From: Paenibacillaceae bacterium
GTDB taxonomy: Bacteria; Bacillota; Bacilli; Paenibacillales; NBRC-103111
Direction: 5' to 3'
DNA length: 64,000 nt
Assembly (NCBI GenBank): GCA_029256185.1
Contig: JAQSYI010000017.1
Location: 1-64,000 of the forward strand
Each line of letters starts with the position of its first letter. Position 1 is the first letter of the stretch. This document shows positions 52,046 to 60,539 of this stretch, one piece after another. The translations under genes were made by a program, and so were the position numbers. The notes under the pieces are model-generated. The model was not told the DNA's origin, ran no database searches, and was given only the letters and a program-made list of their open reading frames with translations.

Positions 52046-54361
52046 TCAGGCTTCAGGCTCCTCATGAACCAAAATCCTTTCCCTGTATTCAGTGGGTGTC
52101 AGCCCGGTGTATTTCTTGAAGGTCCGCATAAAGCTGCGGCTGTTGGTATAGCCTACCGCCTCGGCAATATCGTTCACCCTGATATTCTTATCCCTCAGCA
52201 GCTCCTTGGAGACCCGGATCCGTGTCTCAATCAGGTAATCAATGAAATTCCCCTCGGCATGCTCCTTGAAGAGTTTGCTGATATACGTGGGGTTCAGGTG
52301 GAATTCGTCCGCCAGTTGGTCCAGTGAAAGCCCGCTGTCCTGATAATGCGCCTGAATATACACCAGAATATTGTCGATAGTGTCGCTCTTGCCCCTCTGG
52401 TTCCGCCTCTCTTCGATCATCGAGGCCAGGTTGGACATTAAGGCTCCTACCAGCTGCTCCGTCTGCTTCCAGTTCTCGCATTGATGTATCCGTTCGTGCA
52501 AATTCCCGGTTTCCCCGCGGATTTCATCCGTACCAATCCCGATGGATTCCATGGTCTGCATGGCCCGCATCACCAGTTCGAAGGAAAACTGCCGGATTAG
52601 ATCAGGGGATAAATTGTTCTTCACTGCCGCGTGGAAGGCTTCATTCAACAAAGCATTCATCCTGTCCGTATCCGACTGCTTCAATGCCTCAAGAATCCGG
52701 TCGATCCGCTGTACAAAGTGGAAATAATCCTGGCTGTCCGGGGCTTGCAAATCCTCGATGGAGATGACCGTGTGAATGCCAGTGACCATCTTGTACCGCA
52801 GGGCTTGCCGGGATTCCTCATAGGAGACGGGGATATCCTTCATGTCCTTGTAGCACCGGCCTAAGCCGGCGGTGACGGTAAGGCCGATCTGCCTGTTCAT
52901 GACATCGAGAATCTGCTCCAGCAGGGTGGCGGCCCTCAGATGATTCTGCGCCTCATCCCCTTCGGCAAAGCTAAACAAAATGACCGCCTGGCCGCCGCCC
53001 AGATCAATGGCGATTCCGGCATTCTCCAGATTGATAATTTCTTCGGCAACATTGCATAGAGCGTAGGTGTAGAGCATTTCATCCTTCGGGTCTATGCCCC
53101 CCTCCTTGCCGATCTCGGCCGTTGCCGCCACGAACCATTCGGGAAAGAGGCGGCCGCCGGTAAATTCCAGATGATTCTTCACCATGGAATAATCGGTCCG
53201 GTATCCCGTCAGCATATCCATCACCGTCCGCCACTTCAGCATCGGCTTGGAGTCCCGCACCTGCTGCTCCAGATTCTCCCGGTCAAGGAACATCTGGTCA
53301 AATACGTTCTCCAGATAAGAGAAGCCCTGATGGGGCAGCCCGTTTTTGCCGATTTTCTGCTGGCTGTACTTGCCGGACAGCTTGCCTATCAGGACATCCA
53401 TGGGACGAAAGGTCTTGCGGCTGAAGAAAAAAATAAACACCAGAGCTATCAGAAACATAACGGCGCTAAAAACCAGGAACAGGTTGCGGGTCACCGTAAG
53501 GGGCTGATAAACCTGGCTCTCCGGCACAATGCTGACGATTTTCCAGCCTGTAAGCCCGGAGGTTGTATAGAATACCGATTGTTTGACACCATCGAGCTTG
53601 ATATTGAAGGATCCGTTGTTTGCCCCGTTCAAGATCCGGTTGATATAGGGCAGTTCCTTCATGCTGCTGAACAGCCTGCTTTTGTCATCATGAGTCACAA
53701 CGTCGCCGTTGCCCGCAATCACGAAGGTATGGCCCTTGTAGCCCTCTTCATAAATATCATGGATCATCTGATACAGAACCGATTCATTCATATTGACAGC
53801 GAGCAAACCCGTCCGGTGCCCTGGCGTGCTCAAGGGGGGATAGGAGCGGATCAGGGTCACCACATCCCGTTTGGCGGCTCCGTCCCAGATTTGGTGGGTA
53901 GGCAGCCACTGAAAATAACCCTTCATGTTCAGATAATCGGTCACCCATTTATTTTCGGACATTTCCTTATTCATGAAGGTTTTCTCTGTAAGGATTTCTC
54001 CGCTTTTATCGGAATATACGAAGATCGAGGAAAAATGCAGATTACGGTTAAGAAAACCGCTCAACTTCTCGTTCATGGCATAAAAATTGGCGTATCTTTC
54101 CGGATCATCCTTATAGGTATTGCTCATGAAATAGACAAATTCCAACCCATTGGCCAATTGCAGCAGATCCTTCTCTGCCTGTTGAAATGCCATCTCCATT
54201 TTCTGATCAATTTGCTTCAGCAAGGCCAGATTGGTTTCCCTGAGTTGATTGCGCAAGCCTCTGACGGTGCCCAGATAGGAAAAGAGAAAGGTCAGCGTGA
54301 TGACAATCAGCAGAAGGCTTCCATATATAAGCATCATTTTCCGTGTAAAGGTGGACTTCAT
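52046..54361 (-). CDS. Membrane-bound AraC-type sensor-regulator of importer C
   Basis: Product of 771 residues. Membrane helices at about 11-31 (LIYGSLLLIVITLTFLFSYL) and about 285-305 (LFLVFSAVMFLIALVFIFFF) enclose a cache-type extracellular sensor domain (TGLLAVNMNESVLYQMIHDI, KGHTFVIAGNGDVVTHD). A long cytoplasmic linker leads to an AraC helix-turn-helix pair (about 675-771; SLDQLADEFHLNPTYISKLFKEH, NSRSFMRTFKKYTGLTPTEYRER). ATG 54361 has AGGGAGG 7 bases upstream. The importer C genes downstream and the lyase genes upstream are the likely targets. Confidence 0.9.
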   Translation of the reverse strand: MKSTFTRKMMLIYGSLLLIVITLTFLFSYLGTVRGLRNQLRETNLALLKQIDQKMEMAFQQAEKDLLQLANGLEFVYFMSNTYKDDPERYANFYAMNEKLSGFLNRNLHFSSIFVYSDKSGEILTEKTFMNKEMSENKWVTDYLNMKGYFQWLPTHQIWDGAAKRDVVTLIRSYPPLSTPGHRTGLLAVNMNESVLYQMIHDIYEEGYKGHTFVIAGNGDVVTHDDKSRLFSSMKELPYINRILNGANNGSFNIKLDGVKQSVFYTTSGLTGWKIVSIVPESQVYQPLTVTRNLFLVFSAVMFLIALVFIFFFSRKTFRPMDVLIGKLSGKYSQQKIGKNGLPHQGFSYLENVFDQMFLDRENLEQQVRDSKPMLKWRTVMDMLTGYRTDYSMVKNHLEFTGGRLFPEWFVAATAEIGKEGGIDPKDEMLYTYALCNVAEEIINLENAGIAIDLGGGQAVILFSFAEGDEAQNHLRAATLLEQILDVMNRQIGLTVTAGLGRCYKDMKDIPVSYEESRQALRYKMVTGIHTVISIEDLQAPDSQDYFHFVQRIDRILEALKQSDTDRMNALLNEAFHAAVKNNLSPDLIRQFSFELVMRAMQTMESIGIGTDEIRGETGNLHERIHQCENWKQTEQLVGALMSNLASMIEERRNQRGKSDTIDNILVYIQAHYQDSGLSLDQLADEFHLNPTYISKLFKEHAEGNFIDYLIETRIRVSKELLRDKNIRVNDIAEAVGYTNSRSFMRTFKKYTGLTPTEYRERILVHEEPEA

Positions 54362-54485
54362 TGATGCGCCTCCCTGAGATGGAAATCGCTTTCTGATTTT
54401 TACTATAGTGAATCCAACAGGGGTTTGCAAGATTCCCGGCCGGGGGCAAGGGGCTGCCGTGAGTACCCTTGCCTGACAAGCAGAA

Positions 54486-54530
54486 GAAAAAGCCCGGCGG
54501 CAGGACTTTCCTGATCCGTTCCCGGGCTTT
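54486..54530 (-). terminator. Terminator after the PL22-type gene
   Basis: On the minus strand AAAGCCCGG (54530-54522) pairs with CCGGGCTTT (54497-54489), followed by TTC. The loop contains a small CAGGA/TCCTG stem. Confidence 0.7.
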
Positions 54531-54556
54531 CCGTGGGGTTTTGTTGACAAGCGGCT

Positions 54557-55627
54557 TCAAATCTCCAAGCAGCCCACCCAGAGGCAGTCGTCTTCGTCGG
54601 CGAAGGTGAAGACCGCCTTCTTGCCGTCGGGACTGAAGGAAGGATGGGGATGCCCGGGATGGCGGGGCCACCGTTTGATATGGCACAGCACCCGGGAGCG
54701 GCCGGACTCCACTTCCGTCAGGAGGATCAGGCTGCTCTTGTCTCCGTCCGTCTCCGTATCCGACACCAGCCGTTTCCCGTCCGGACTGGGAGCCACGTGC
54801 CAGTGGCGGTAATCCCCGTTGAGATGGCCCGACTCCTCTCCTGTCCGGGTCACATACCGGATTCCCGTAGGCTTCAGCGGGCTGCTGCTGTAGTTTACGA
54901 AGTAAAGACGCTCCCCGTCGTAGGACCAGGCTTCATGGCCCACATATTCTCCCGGTTGGCCGTCTGGCAGCAAATGCTGCTTGTACAGGTTCCTGGCTTG
55001 CTCCCGGGCGGGCTCCTGCGCGGCATCCGTATCCCATAGCCAGATCCGGTCGGGGATGAACCGGGTGGTGCCTTCATGGGCAAAAAAGACCAGGTTGGGA
55101 TGCTCCGGGTTGACCATGGCATGATTGGCCATGCTGAAGGGTTCGGCAAAGCCCGGGGTCAGGGTCTCTGCCACCCCGGAGTCCGTGTGTATCCGGCCAA
55201 TCTGCCAGCCCTGCTCCGACTTCCAGTAAACTCCCAGCGTCCTGCAATCATTAGTGATGGACAGGGGACCGTGAAACTCCCGGCTGCCGGAGCCCGGGTG
55301 CACCGTGAAAGCTTCTCCGCTCTCCAAATTCAGCGCATGGATGCCGTTGTTCTTCAGGTAATACAAGGTATTGTCAGGGGCTACAACGCCCCCTCCCCAT
55401 GCGGCATCCATGACAAGGAGCCGGCTCTCCCCCGTATGCCAGTCATACAGAACATAGTCGCAGCGGTCTCCCTCAGGCGGGACATTGGCGCTCAGCACCA
55501 TGCGGCGGCTGTCATTGAGCCAGGTCATGGCGGTGAAATAATGATGGGTGGTGTTGGTTCCCGGTTGGCCCACCGCCTGGAACTTGGTTCCTGTTGCGGT
55601 GTCCGTTATCTCTTTTTGGATAAGCAA
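54557..55627 (-). CDS. Oligogalacturonate lyase-like protein (PL22)
   Basis: Product of 356 residues, a seven-bladed beta-propeller without signal peptide. PL22 enzymes cleave short, often unsaturated, oligogalacturonides in the cytoplasm, using Mn2+ and a His-based active site. Matching elements are FSMANHAMVNPEHPNLVFFAHEG, VGHEAWSYDGERLYFVNY and HPGHPHPSFSPDGKKAVFTF. These hold the His residues found in the metal site and catalytic region of the family. The start is assigned to TTG at 55627, with AAGGAGG 8 bases upstream; the ATG at 55681 has no ribosome binding site. It lies 57 bases after the alpha/alpha-barrel gene. The exact substrate is inferred. Confidence 0.82.
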   Translation of the reverse strand: MLIQKEITDTATGTKFQAVGQPGTNTTHHYFTAMTWLNDSRRMVLSANVPPEGDRCDYVLYDWHTGESRLLVMDAAWGGGVVAPDNTLYYLKNNGIHALNLESGEAFTVHPGSGSREFHGPLSITNDCRTLGVYWKSEQGWQIGRIHTDSGVAETLTPGFAEPFSMANHAMVNPEHPNLVFFAHEGTTRFIPDRIWLWDTDAAQEPAREQARNLYKQHLLPDGQPGEYVGHEAWSYDGERLYFVNYSSSPLKPTGIRYVTRTGEESGHLNGDYRHWHVAPSPDGKRLVSDTETDGDKSSLILLTEVESGRSRVLCHIKRWPRHPGHPHPSFSPDGKKAVFTFADEDDCLWVGCLEI

Positions 55628-55684
55628 GTTGCTCTCCTCCTTGGTTTGGATCGTCTGTTGATTCCCTTGGGCAGGCAGCATGCA

Positions 55685-57424
55685 TTATGCATGGAACAGC
55701 GCAACCCGGAGGTCAGGCTTGACGGGCATCCGGATATGGAGAGCGTCCGGGCCTGTTCCCAGACTGCCTGTGATCGCTCCCTCTGACCGCTCCCACACCG
55801 CATCAGAAGAGGCGGCCAACGCTTCGGGATCACCCAGGCTTAGATGAAACAACAGGGCGGCTTCTTCCATGGCATGAAAATCGAGAGCAGCGGCTTCCCC
55901 GGAATAAAGCACAGCATCTATGCCTAAGACGCCTCCTTCCTCCACTATCTCCAATTGGGCAGGTCTGCCGTTCCATAGTGAGGCTCCAAGCTGCAGGCGG
56001 ATCGCCAGCCCGGTGTCCGGGAAGACAGCGCGGACGGTCCGGCCGTCCTCCGCCTGAATGCGGGGAGCCTGGCCCTTAGTGCCGATCTCCAGCCGCACCC
56101 GCAGATCGGTTGCCGTGATTCTGCCATGGCAAGGATCCAGGTTGGGATGCGTATCCCCGCCGTCCAGAGCAAAGCCCACCCCGAACAGCACCTGGCCCCG
56201 GCGCTGATCGCCCCTGTATATGGCTGAGCAATAATCGTATCCCTCGTGCAGAACGCGGAGGCGGATATAGGTGCCGCTCTCGCTGGAATGACCCAGGAAA
56301 GCCAGCAGGTTGCGGCATTGATTCCACATGATGCCATGATTGAAGGAGCCCAGCGTCCAAGAGGGAGTCATATAGGTATAGGCGGTTCGAGTGCCGAATT
56401 CTCCGGTTTCGGGCAGTTTGGCCTGAAGCTCGCGGGTATCCGCGGCACCGAAGAGAGGAAGGAGATGCCCCGGACAACGGATGTCATTGCGGTACCATTC
56501 CACGTTGTAGTTGAAATCCGCTTCTCCGATCAGCGGAACTTCTCCCCCCAGCGCCATGTGCAGGAAGGAAAGAGTATTCTTGTGCATAAAATCGTGGTAA
56601 GAACGGGCATGGGGACCTGACCATTGCCCGGTCGCCGGATGGAAGTGCTCGGCCGCCATGGCCCAGGTCAGCTCCAGCAGCTCCCGGGCCAGCTTCTCTG
56701 CCTCTGCGTTTTCCATATGGTGAACAAGACCGGACAGTTCAATCAGACAGACCACACCGTAAGTGGGACTGTTGTACTCCAGGAAGGTGCCGGTTTGCAT
56801 GGTATAGCGGTGAACACGCTCCAGGCGCTTGATTCCATACTCCGTAAACCTGCTGTTGTTCAGCAGCTCCCCGGCCACAAGAGTAACGAAGGTTCCCATG
56901 ATGGCGATATTGGTATACTCGGGACCTACATTGCGGCGGATAATCGCTTCGCAGCTGTGGGTGATGGCTTCCTCCAGCCTGTTTTTCAGTTGTGCCGGAA
57001 TCCGGTTATTGTGTCTGGCCAGCACCAGTAGGAGCCGCTTGCCGATAAAATCCGCCCAGTTCCAGTCGGGAGGCGACATCTGTTCCAAGGGTTCCTCCCA
57101 GAACCAGGACCAGATGCCATAGGTTGCCGAACCGGGGTGCTGGTCCTGGCGTTCGATTACCGCCTGCACAATATCCCAGGCCCGCGCTTCATACGCCTGG
57201 CTGCCGTCGTCCAGCAAAGCCAAGGCATAATCCATGGATTCACGAAAGGGATGGATGAACTCCGCCTTCTTGATTGTCGTATGGTAGCCGGGACTGGAGA
57301 AAGGGCAGCGGAGCAGCCGGTTCTCGGAGTTATACCGGTGATGCAGACTATTTAATGCCTTCCGGAAATGAGGAGCCCATTTCAGATCGGATTCGGAAAC
57401 GCCCATGCCTGCTAATGATGCCAT
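55685..57424 (-). CDS. Unassigned alpha/alpha-barrel protein, possible polysaccharide lyase or hydrolase
   Basis: Product of 579 residues without signal peptide. The N-terminal 340 residues have paired helices with aromatic clusters (YGIWSWFWEEPLEQMSPPDWNWADFIGKR, NVGPEYTNIAIMGTFVTLVAGEL, TGTFLEYNSPTYG). The rest is beta-rich (GVGFALDGGDTHPNLDPCHGRI). That layout is shared by several alpha/alpha-toroid polysaccharide lyase families and by some hydrolases. I cannot assign a family. It is co-transcribed with the PL22-type gene, so action on the same oligosaccharides is likely. ATG 57424 has GGGAGG 8 bases upstream; this start region itself belongs to a tandem repeat. Confidence 0.75.
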   Translation of the reverse strand: MASLAGMGVSESDLKWAPHFRKALNSLHHRYNSENRLLRCPFSSPGYHTTIKKAEFIHPFRESMDYALALLDDGSQAYEARAWDIVQAVIERQDQHPGSATYGIWSWFWEEPLEQMSPPDWNWADFIGKRLLLVLARHNNRIPAQLKNRLEEAITHSCEAIIRRNVGPEYTNIAIMGTFVTLVAGELLNNSRFTEYGIKRLERVHRYTMQTGTFLEYNSPTYGVVCLIELSGLVHHMENAEAEKLARELLELTWAMAAEHFHPATGQWSGPHARSYHDFMHKNTLSFLHMALGGEVPLIGEADFNYNVEWYRNDIRCPGHLLPLFGAADTRELQAKLPETGEFGTRTAYTYMTPSWTLGSFNHGIMWNQCRNLLAFLGHSSESGTYIRLRVLHEGYDYCSAIYRGDQRRGQVLFGVGFALDGGDTHPNLDPCHGRITATDLRVRLEIGTKGQAPRIQAEDGRTVRAVFPDTGLAIRLQLGASLWNGRPAQLEIVEEGGVLGIDAVLYSGEAAALDFHAMEEAALLFHLSLGDPEALAASSDAVWERSEGAITGSLGTGPDALHIRMPVKPDLRVALFHA

Positions 57425-57547
57425 TGATGATGCCTCCCATGTTATAAGTTGCCATTGGGGATTGCTTCCCATGTTAGAAGATCCCTTTGGTGGTTGCTTC
57501 CAGCATTAAAAGATCCCATTGGGGATTGCCCTCATATTAAAAATCTG
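57424..57547 (-). repeat. Tandem repeats of the ribosome-binding/start region
   Basis: Four imperfect copies of a 31-33 bp unit precede and include the start of the gene at 57424. Read on the minus strand, the unit is roughly ATGGGATCTTNTAACATGGGAAGCAATCCCCA. The copy next to the gene ends AACATGGGAGGCATCATCA just before the ATG, so the unit carries a Shine-Dalgarno-like GGGAAG and an ATGG at its end. Confidence 0.65.
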
Positions 57548-58073
57548 CCGTTGTGAAGAATGGTACCAAAGGACAGATTCCATGGGTACTGACAACTTCT
57601 TGGATCAAGTGCAGATTCTTTGAATTCTGATGGTCATTTATTTTGAGGTCGTTACATTTCTTTGGAATGAAGGCAGATCTTAACGGCAACGTTCCGGTGC
57701 AGCAATAGAGACGCTCTGTCCACCAAGCTCCAATGGTGTCTTCAGACCTGGTGAACAGGTGATTGGCTACCTGTATTGAGAAAACCCCTGACCAAATGGT
57801 CAGGCGTGAGCCTCCACTGAACCATTCTGTATGAAATTTCGCATACAATCGCCCTGACGCCGTCTCTCCCGGACCATTCTGTATGAAATTTCGGCATGTG
57901 TTTTCTCCAGGGTGTGTCTGAAAACTCCGAAGGGAGCAGATTTCCCCGATTTTTCGTTTCTGGCAAGGCACTTTTGCGCAGGCGTACCGGGGACCCCGAG
58001 CCAAGCGAAAATAACGTTAGCTCGGGGCGAAAAGGCGGTGAAAGAGGTCCTCAAACGAGTTGTCAGACACGCC
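57548..58073. other. Long intergenic region with a direct repeat and a MITE-like element
   Basis: No gene is supported; the open frames here are short of signals and overlap repeats. Contents are a small hairpin CCTGACC/GGTCAGG (57787-57804), which may end the oxidoreductase transcript weakly, two copies of a 21-bp repeat, and the MITE-like element. Confidence 0.55.
57821..57893. repeat. Two direct copies of a 21-bp word
   Basis: accattctgtatgaaatttcg occurs at 57821-57841 and again at 57873-57893, 52 bases apart. No function is evident; it lies next to the MITE-like element and could be left from an older insertion. Confidence 0.6.
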
Positions 58074-58075
58074 CT
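57909..58075. mobile_element. MITE-like element with 19-bp terminal inverted repeats
   Basis: The 167-bp segment begins agggtgtgtctgaaaactc (57909-57927) and ends in gagttgtcagacacgccct (58057-58075). These are inverted copies of each other with 17 of 19 positions matching. Inside, CCCCGAGC (57994-58001) and GCTCGGGG (58020-58027) form a further hairpin. It encodes no transposase. The ends resemble those of transposase-mobilised elements; the family is not assigned. No clear target duplication is visible. Its right end abuts and supplies part of the oxidoreductase stop codon. Confidence 0.65.
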
Positions 58076-59192
58076 AGATAACTGGACAGGCCCAGTTCCG
58101 CTTTGTTGTTGTGACCGTTTCTCCGGTATGGATCGCCTGCTCGATCATCATCCCCAGATAATGGTCCTGCGAAGCTTCGGCGAGACCGTAGAATGCCGGC
58201 CCCCCGGCTGCGTAGTCGGCCATCTTTTGCAGGCAGCGGGCGATGGCGATCTCATCATCATACAAGCGGGCAGGCGCGAACGGATTCTCGTAGAGCCACT
58301 GGTCCCCGCAGAGAATGCCCTGCAGGAAGTATCCCTCCGCATTTTCCCATTCCCCTTTGTTGACCCGCTTCAGTTCCAATTGCAGCGGAACGGTGGACTC
58401 CTGCTGAATCAGAACCCGGTTGTCGAAGATTTCTCCCCGTTCTCCCCGCACTGACAGATGATTGGAGCGGACCCATGAGCGGTGCTGGTCTTTGGTGAAA
58501 TCGTAGATGCCCAGACGGCCGCCAAAATCAAGCCAGGCCAGATCCCGCCGGGAAGCAATCAGCCTATCCTCCGCAGGCGGACCGGCCCGTGTAGGCCCGT
58601 TCACCCACCGGGATTCAAAACGCATTGCCCTTATTGTCACCTCTTCAAAAGAAATGCCCAGCATGCGCCGGATCAGACTCACTGCATGATACAGATGAGA
58701 GATGGAGACAGTCGTTTCGGTCACCCTGCCTAACCGGCCTGATGCGATCAGCGCCAGCCGCGCCTCCTGGATGGGATGGAACTGATACTGCTCCGCCACC
58801 TGAATCCTTGCCCCGCAAGCAGCCGTCTGTTCATACAGCTGCTCAAGACCGGCCAAATCAGAGGCAGGCGGCGTCTCCGCCAACGCCGGCAACCCCAGCT
58901 CAGCCAATCGGAGCAGATAGTCCATACCAGCCGCCGGGTTAACCGATACAACGGCGAAATCCGGACTCTCCCGCTCCAACAGCTGCTCAAGGGAACGGTA
59001 GACATTTACACCCCATTGGACCTCCATGGCCTTGCCCTTGTCCTCGTCTCTTACCACCATCCCGCTGATCTGGAAGCGTTCGGGCAGAGCCCGGGCAATT
59101 CTCAGATAGTATTGCGCCCGATAGCCAGCCCCCCCAATAATGCTGAATTTCACCGGCCTCTTCCGTTTCATGACCGCTTTATTCCCGTCCAT
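58074..59192 (-). CDS. Gfo/Idh/MocA-family oxidoreductase
   Basis: Product of 372 residues. The N-terminal Rossmann domain begins KFSIIGGAGYRAQYYLRIA and continues to FAVVSVNPAAGMDYLLRLAELGLPALAETPPA, the usual NAD(P)-binding pattern. The typical EKP of active members is ETP here. The C-terminal part is the family's beta-sheet domain (VAEQYQFHPIQEARLALIASGRLG). These enzymes oxidise or reduce sugars and sugar acids; the substrate is unknown. The start overlaps the end of the CWC gene by 14 bases. The TAG stop straddles the end of the MITE-like element, so the original C-terminus may have been altered. Confidence 0.88.
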   Translation of the reverse strand: MDGNKAVMKRKRPVKFSIIGGAGYRAQYYLRIARALPERFQISGMVVRDEDKGKAMEVQWGVNVYRSLEQLLERESPDFAVVSVNPAAGMDYLLRLAELGLPALAETPPASDLAGLEQLYEQTAACGARIQVAEQYQFHPIQEARLALIASGRLGRVTETTVSISHLYHAVSLIRRMLGISFEEVTIRAMRFESRWVNGPTRAGPPAEDRLIASRRDLAWLDFGGRLGIYDFTKDQHRSWVRSNHLSVRGERGEIFDNRVLIQQESTVPLQLELKRVNKGEWENAEGYFLQGILCGDQWLYENPFAPARLYDDEIAIARCLQKMADYAAGGPAFYGLAEASQDHYLGMMIEQAIHTGETVTTTKRNWACPVI

Positions 59193-59454
59193 AGCCGCCG
59201 CCCTCCGTTTCTTCAGATTCCCTCGTTATCCCCAAAAAAGCGGGACCGAACCTTCTGTAAGCTTCTAAGCATTGCCGGCAGATACAGGATCTGCGCCGCG
59301 CGGGAGCAGGCACCAGCTCCAGCAGCCCCGGGGGAAACTTCGCCGTCATGCACCAGCAGCCTGAGGGGTCTTCCCCCGCACCCACTGCACAGTGATTCTC
59401 CCGTCCGCACAAAGGGCATATGAAGCCAGGACGTACCGCATCCGGATTGGTCAT
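59179..59454 (-). CDS. Small cysteine-rich CWC-domain protein
   Basis: Product of 91 residues. It has the CWC-family pattern: CPLCGRENHC (residues about 12-21), CWC (about 32-34) and CICRQCLEAY (about 57-66). This makes eight cysteines that probably bind zinc. Function of this family is not established. ATG 59454 has GGGAGG 9 bases upstream and overlaps the AraC gene stop (ATGA); the 3' end overlaps the oxidoreductase start. The overlaps on both sides indicate tight co-translation. Confidence 0.82.
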   Translation of the reverse strand: MTNPDAVRPGFICPLCGRENHCAVGAGEDPSGCWCMTAKFPPGLLELVPAPARRRSCICRQCLEAYRRFGPAFLGITRESEETEGGGYGRE

Positions 59455-60359
59455 CGCGATGGACCTCCCATGGGTGATGCATGTTGCAAGGCAGAACGGC
59501 GGTACTGCCGGGGTGTCACGCCAGTCTTCCGTTTGAACAGCCGGTTGAAGAACTTGATATCCTGATAGCCCGCTTTCGCCGCGATGGCCGAAACCGGCTC
59601 GTCGGTTGTCTCCAGCAGGCTGCAAATCCGTTCGATCCGCTCTCTGTGGACGAAATCTGTGTAGCTCATCCCTGTCCGCGCCTGGAATCTGCGGCGGAAC
59701 TGACGCTCACTAAGCCCGGCATGCTGTGCAGCCTGCCGGATGCTGATCCCCTCCGTACAGTGCTGCTTGATCCATTCAACCGTCTGATCCAGTCCTTCCT
59801 CCCGCTTCCCTTGTTGTCCGATGGCGGTCCCTCCCGACTGCTGGCGTGTCAGATAGATCAGCAGCTTGAGCAGCTCCGACTGCATCAGCAGCTGGTAATA
59901 CGGCCCCTTGCGGATGAACTCTTCATATAAAATGTTAAAAATTTTTTGGAAGGTGCCGTCCTGGTCCTTCCAATGAAACCAGCGGTTCTCCTCTGTTCCG
60001 TCCAGCATGCTGAGAATCTCCCTCTGCCCGCCGCTCGCCGTCTCCAGCTTGCTCCGAAACTCGTTGCCGAACAGACAATTGTATACCAGCAAATGCCGGC
60101 GCTGCGGGGAGATTGACCCGGGACGGAAGACATGGGAGGCCCCAATCGGCAACAGGAACAAGTCCCCCTTGGTCACGGGAATAACCTGCCCTTCAATATG
60201 CTGGTACCCGCTGCCTTCACTGACATAATTGAATTCCATGAATTCATGGTCATGCTCCCCCAGTTCGAAGGATTCCCATATCCGGTTGACATGTATATCC
60301 GTTTCCCGAGTCAAAAAAAGATGCTGTGGAGTAGTGTGCACATGCCGTTTGATCCCCAT
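59451..60359 (-). CDS. AraC-family regulator with cupin sensing domain
   Basis: Product of 302 residues. The N-terminal cupin region (about 25-110) has GEHDHEFMEFNYVSEGSGYQH and LLPIGASHVFRP. The C-terminal AraC double helix-turn-helix (about 200-295) has ISIRQAAQHAGLSERQFRRRFQ and GYQDIKFFNRLFKRKTGVTPRQYRR. ATG 60359 has GGAGG 6 bases upstream. It heads the overlapping unit with the CWC protein and oxidoreductase and is divergent from the GH78 gene, which it may control. Confidence 0.9.
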   Translation of the reverse strand: MGIKRHVHTTPQHLFLTRETDIHVNRIWESFELGEHDHEFMEFNYVSEGSGYQHIEGQVIPVTKGDLFLLPIGASHVFRPGSISPQRRHLLVYNCLFGNEFRSKLETASGGQREILSMLDGTEENRWFHWKDQDGTFQKIFNILYEEFIRKGPYYQLLMQSELLKLLIYLTRQQSGGTAIGQQGKREEGLDQTVEWIKQHCTEGISIRQAAQHAGLSERQFRRRFQARTGMSYTDFVHRERIERICSLLETTDEPVSAIAAKAGYQDIKFFNRLFKRKTGVTPRQYRRSALQHASPMGGPSR

Positions 60360-60439
60360 ATCATTCCTCCGCCTTATGTCCTGATTCCCCCCGGATATTG
60401 TCCGATTCATCATCATTATTCCAGCTAACCTTAGTTTAT

Positions 60440-60467
60440 ATTATCTATGTGAACTTGCAACCGTCAA
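60440..60467 (-). promoter_or_regulatory. Sigma-A promoter of the AraC gene at 60359
   Basis: TTGACG (60467-60462) and GATAAT (60445-60440) on the minus strand are 16 bases apart, each matching the consensus at five of six positions. The leader to the start is about 75 bases. Confidence 0.65.
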
Positions 60468-60539
60468 ATTGAGATAAGCCGCGGACTCAACAACTAAGGT
60501 ATCGTCTGGCAAGCCAGCCTTTGCCGGCGCAAAAACTTT

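Noticed and set aside
57537..58004. Open frame of 155 codons on the minus strand
   Set aside because: It crosses the MITE-like element and the direct repeats, repeats the same peptide twice because of them, and has no start signal.
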